From: Ferrimicrobium sp.
Lineage (GTDB): Bacteria > Actinomycetota > Acidimicrobiia > Acidimicrobiales > Acidimicrobiaceae
Direction of reading: 5' to 3'
DNA length: 7,428 nucleotides
NCBI GenBank assembly: GCA_027365375.1
Contig: DAHXNM010000254.1
Location: 1 to 7,428 of the forward strand
Below the pieces are notes generated by a model. The model made no database searches. It worked only from the letters and a program-made list of their open reading frames with translations, and was not told the DNA's origin. The translations under genes and the position numbers were made by a program. This document shows, piece by piece, positions 7,100-7,428 of the stretch (its first letter is position 1; each line of letters starts with the position of its first letter).

Positions 7100-7428
7100 T
7101 GCTCTTCTCCACCCTCACTTTGACCCAGGATTGGTCACCCAACAACTGCTGCGTCGCTGGTGTGACCCCTTGCACCGCTAAGAACAACGACTGATCCTTC
7201 GCATGCCTAACTACCATCTCAGCAGAGCCTGCTCCCACGAGACGACAGCGGTCACCATCTGCGAGCCCAAGTTCCTCCGCGACAGCGGGTGCCACAACGA
7301 GCACAGGTTCACGAATAGCTTGCTTGAGAAATGGATTGGCCAGCAACTCCGGCGAAGAATCATACAGTCGAGGCACCAGGCTGAGCCAGTGCTCACCCTC
7401 GGAGAGCGGCTCGAGCTCGATCACCCTC
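7092..7428 (-). CDS. nuoG: NADH-quinone oxidoreductase subunit G, C-terminal end only (runs off window)
   Basis: Only the last 111 codons plus the stop are in the window; the true start lies beyond the upper edge. NuoG is the large iron-sulfur subunit of the peripheral arm, and its C-terminal half descends from molybdopterin oxidoreductases but normally carries no molybdenum cofactor. The fragment fits the last domain of that fold (molydopterin dinucleotide-binding type): a strand PVLVVAPAVAEELGLADGDRCR, split here as PVLVVAPA then AEELGLADGD, matches the family pattern of a beta strand followed by 'A..LG..DGD'. The ending VKVRVEKSNG is an ordinary terminal strand and tail. The call depends strongly on position directly before nuoH, where nuoG is expected, because the cofactor and cluster motifs lie outside the window. 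A GTG at 7424 is in frame but is an internal valine, since the frame stays open to the edge. Confidence 0.88.
   Translation of the reverse strand, partial: RVIELEPLSEGEHWLSLVPRLYDSSPELLANPFLKQAIREPVLVVAPAVAEELGLADGDRCRLVGAGSAEMVVRHAKDQSLFLAVQGVTPATQQLLGDQSWVKVRVEKSNG

Overview
The whole window is the distal half of a bacterial nuo operon, which encodes the proton-pumping NADH:quinone oxidoreductase (respiratory complex I). Every gene lies on the minus strand, so transcription runs from high to low coordinates. The order is the canonical one: nuoG (3' end only), nuoH, nuoI, nuoJ, nuoK, nuoL, nuoM and nuoN (5' part only). Both end genes run off the window. No promoter, terminator, RNA gene, repeat or mobile element is visible, as expected for the inside of a long polycistronic unit.

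Layout along transcription: nuoG 7428-7092 (peripheral arm), nuoH 7099-5882 (quinone-site membrane subunit), nuoI 5895-5212 (two 4Fe-4S clusters), nuoJ 5215-4625, nuoK 4628-4323, then the three antiporter-like pumps nuoL 4320-2443, nuoM 2430-895 and nuoN 895-1. Packing is extreme. Neighbouring genes overlap by 8, 14, 4, 4 and 1 bases, and the only non-coding DNA is 2 bases between nuoK and nuoL and 12 bases between nuoL and nuoM. Shine-Dalgarno sequences are purine-rich and mostly sit inside the end of the preceding gene. nuoJ, nuoK and nuoN start with GTG.

Together these subunits form the membrane arm and its junction with the peripheral arm. Electrons reach quinone at the NuoH/NuoI junction, and the redox energy is passed through NuoJ/K to the pumps NuoN, NuoM and NuoL. 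The residues expected for proton transfer (TM5 Glu, TM7 Lys and TM8 Lys in NuoM and NuoN; the Glu, Lys and His set in NuoL; the two Glu of NuoK) and all eight NuoI cluster cysteines are present. The complex therefore looks functional.

Organism: the long NuoH with an extra C-terminal helix, the long NuoI tail and the GTG starts fit an actinobacterium. GC content is moderate (around the mid-50s percent by eye, not counted), which is low for that phylum and would suit something like the Acidimicrobiia. That placement is a low-confidence inference. I found no undescribed system here. The findings are modest sequence peculiarities of a core metabolic operon.
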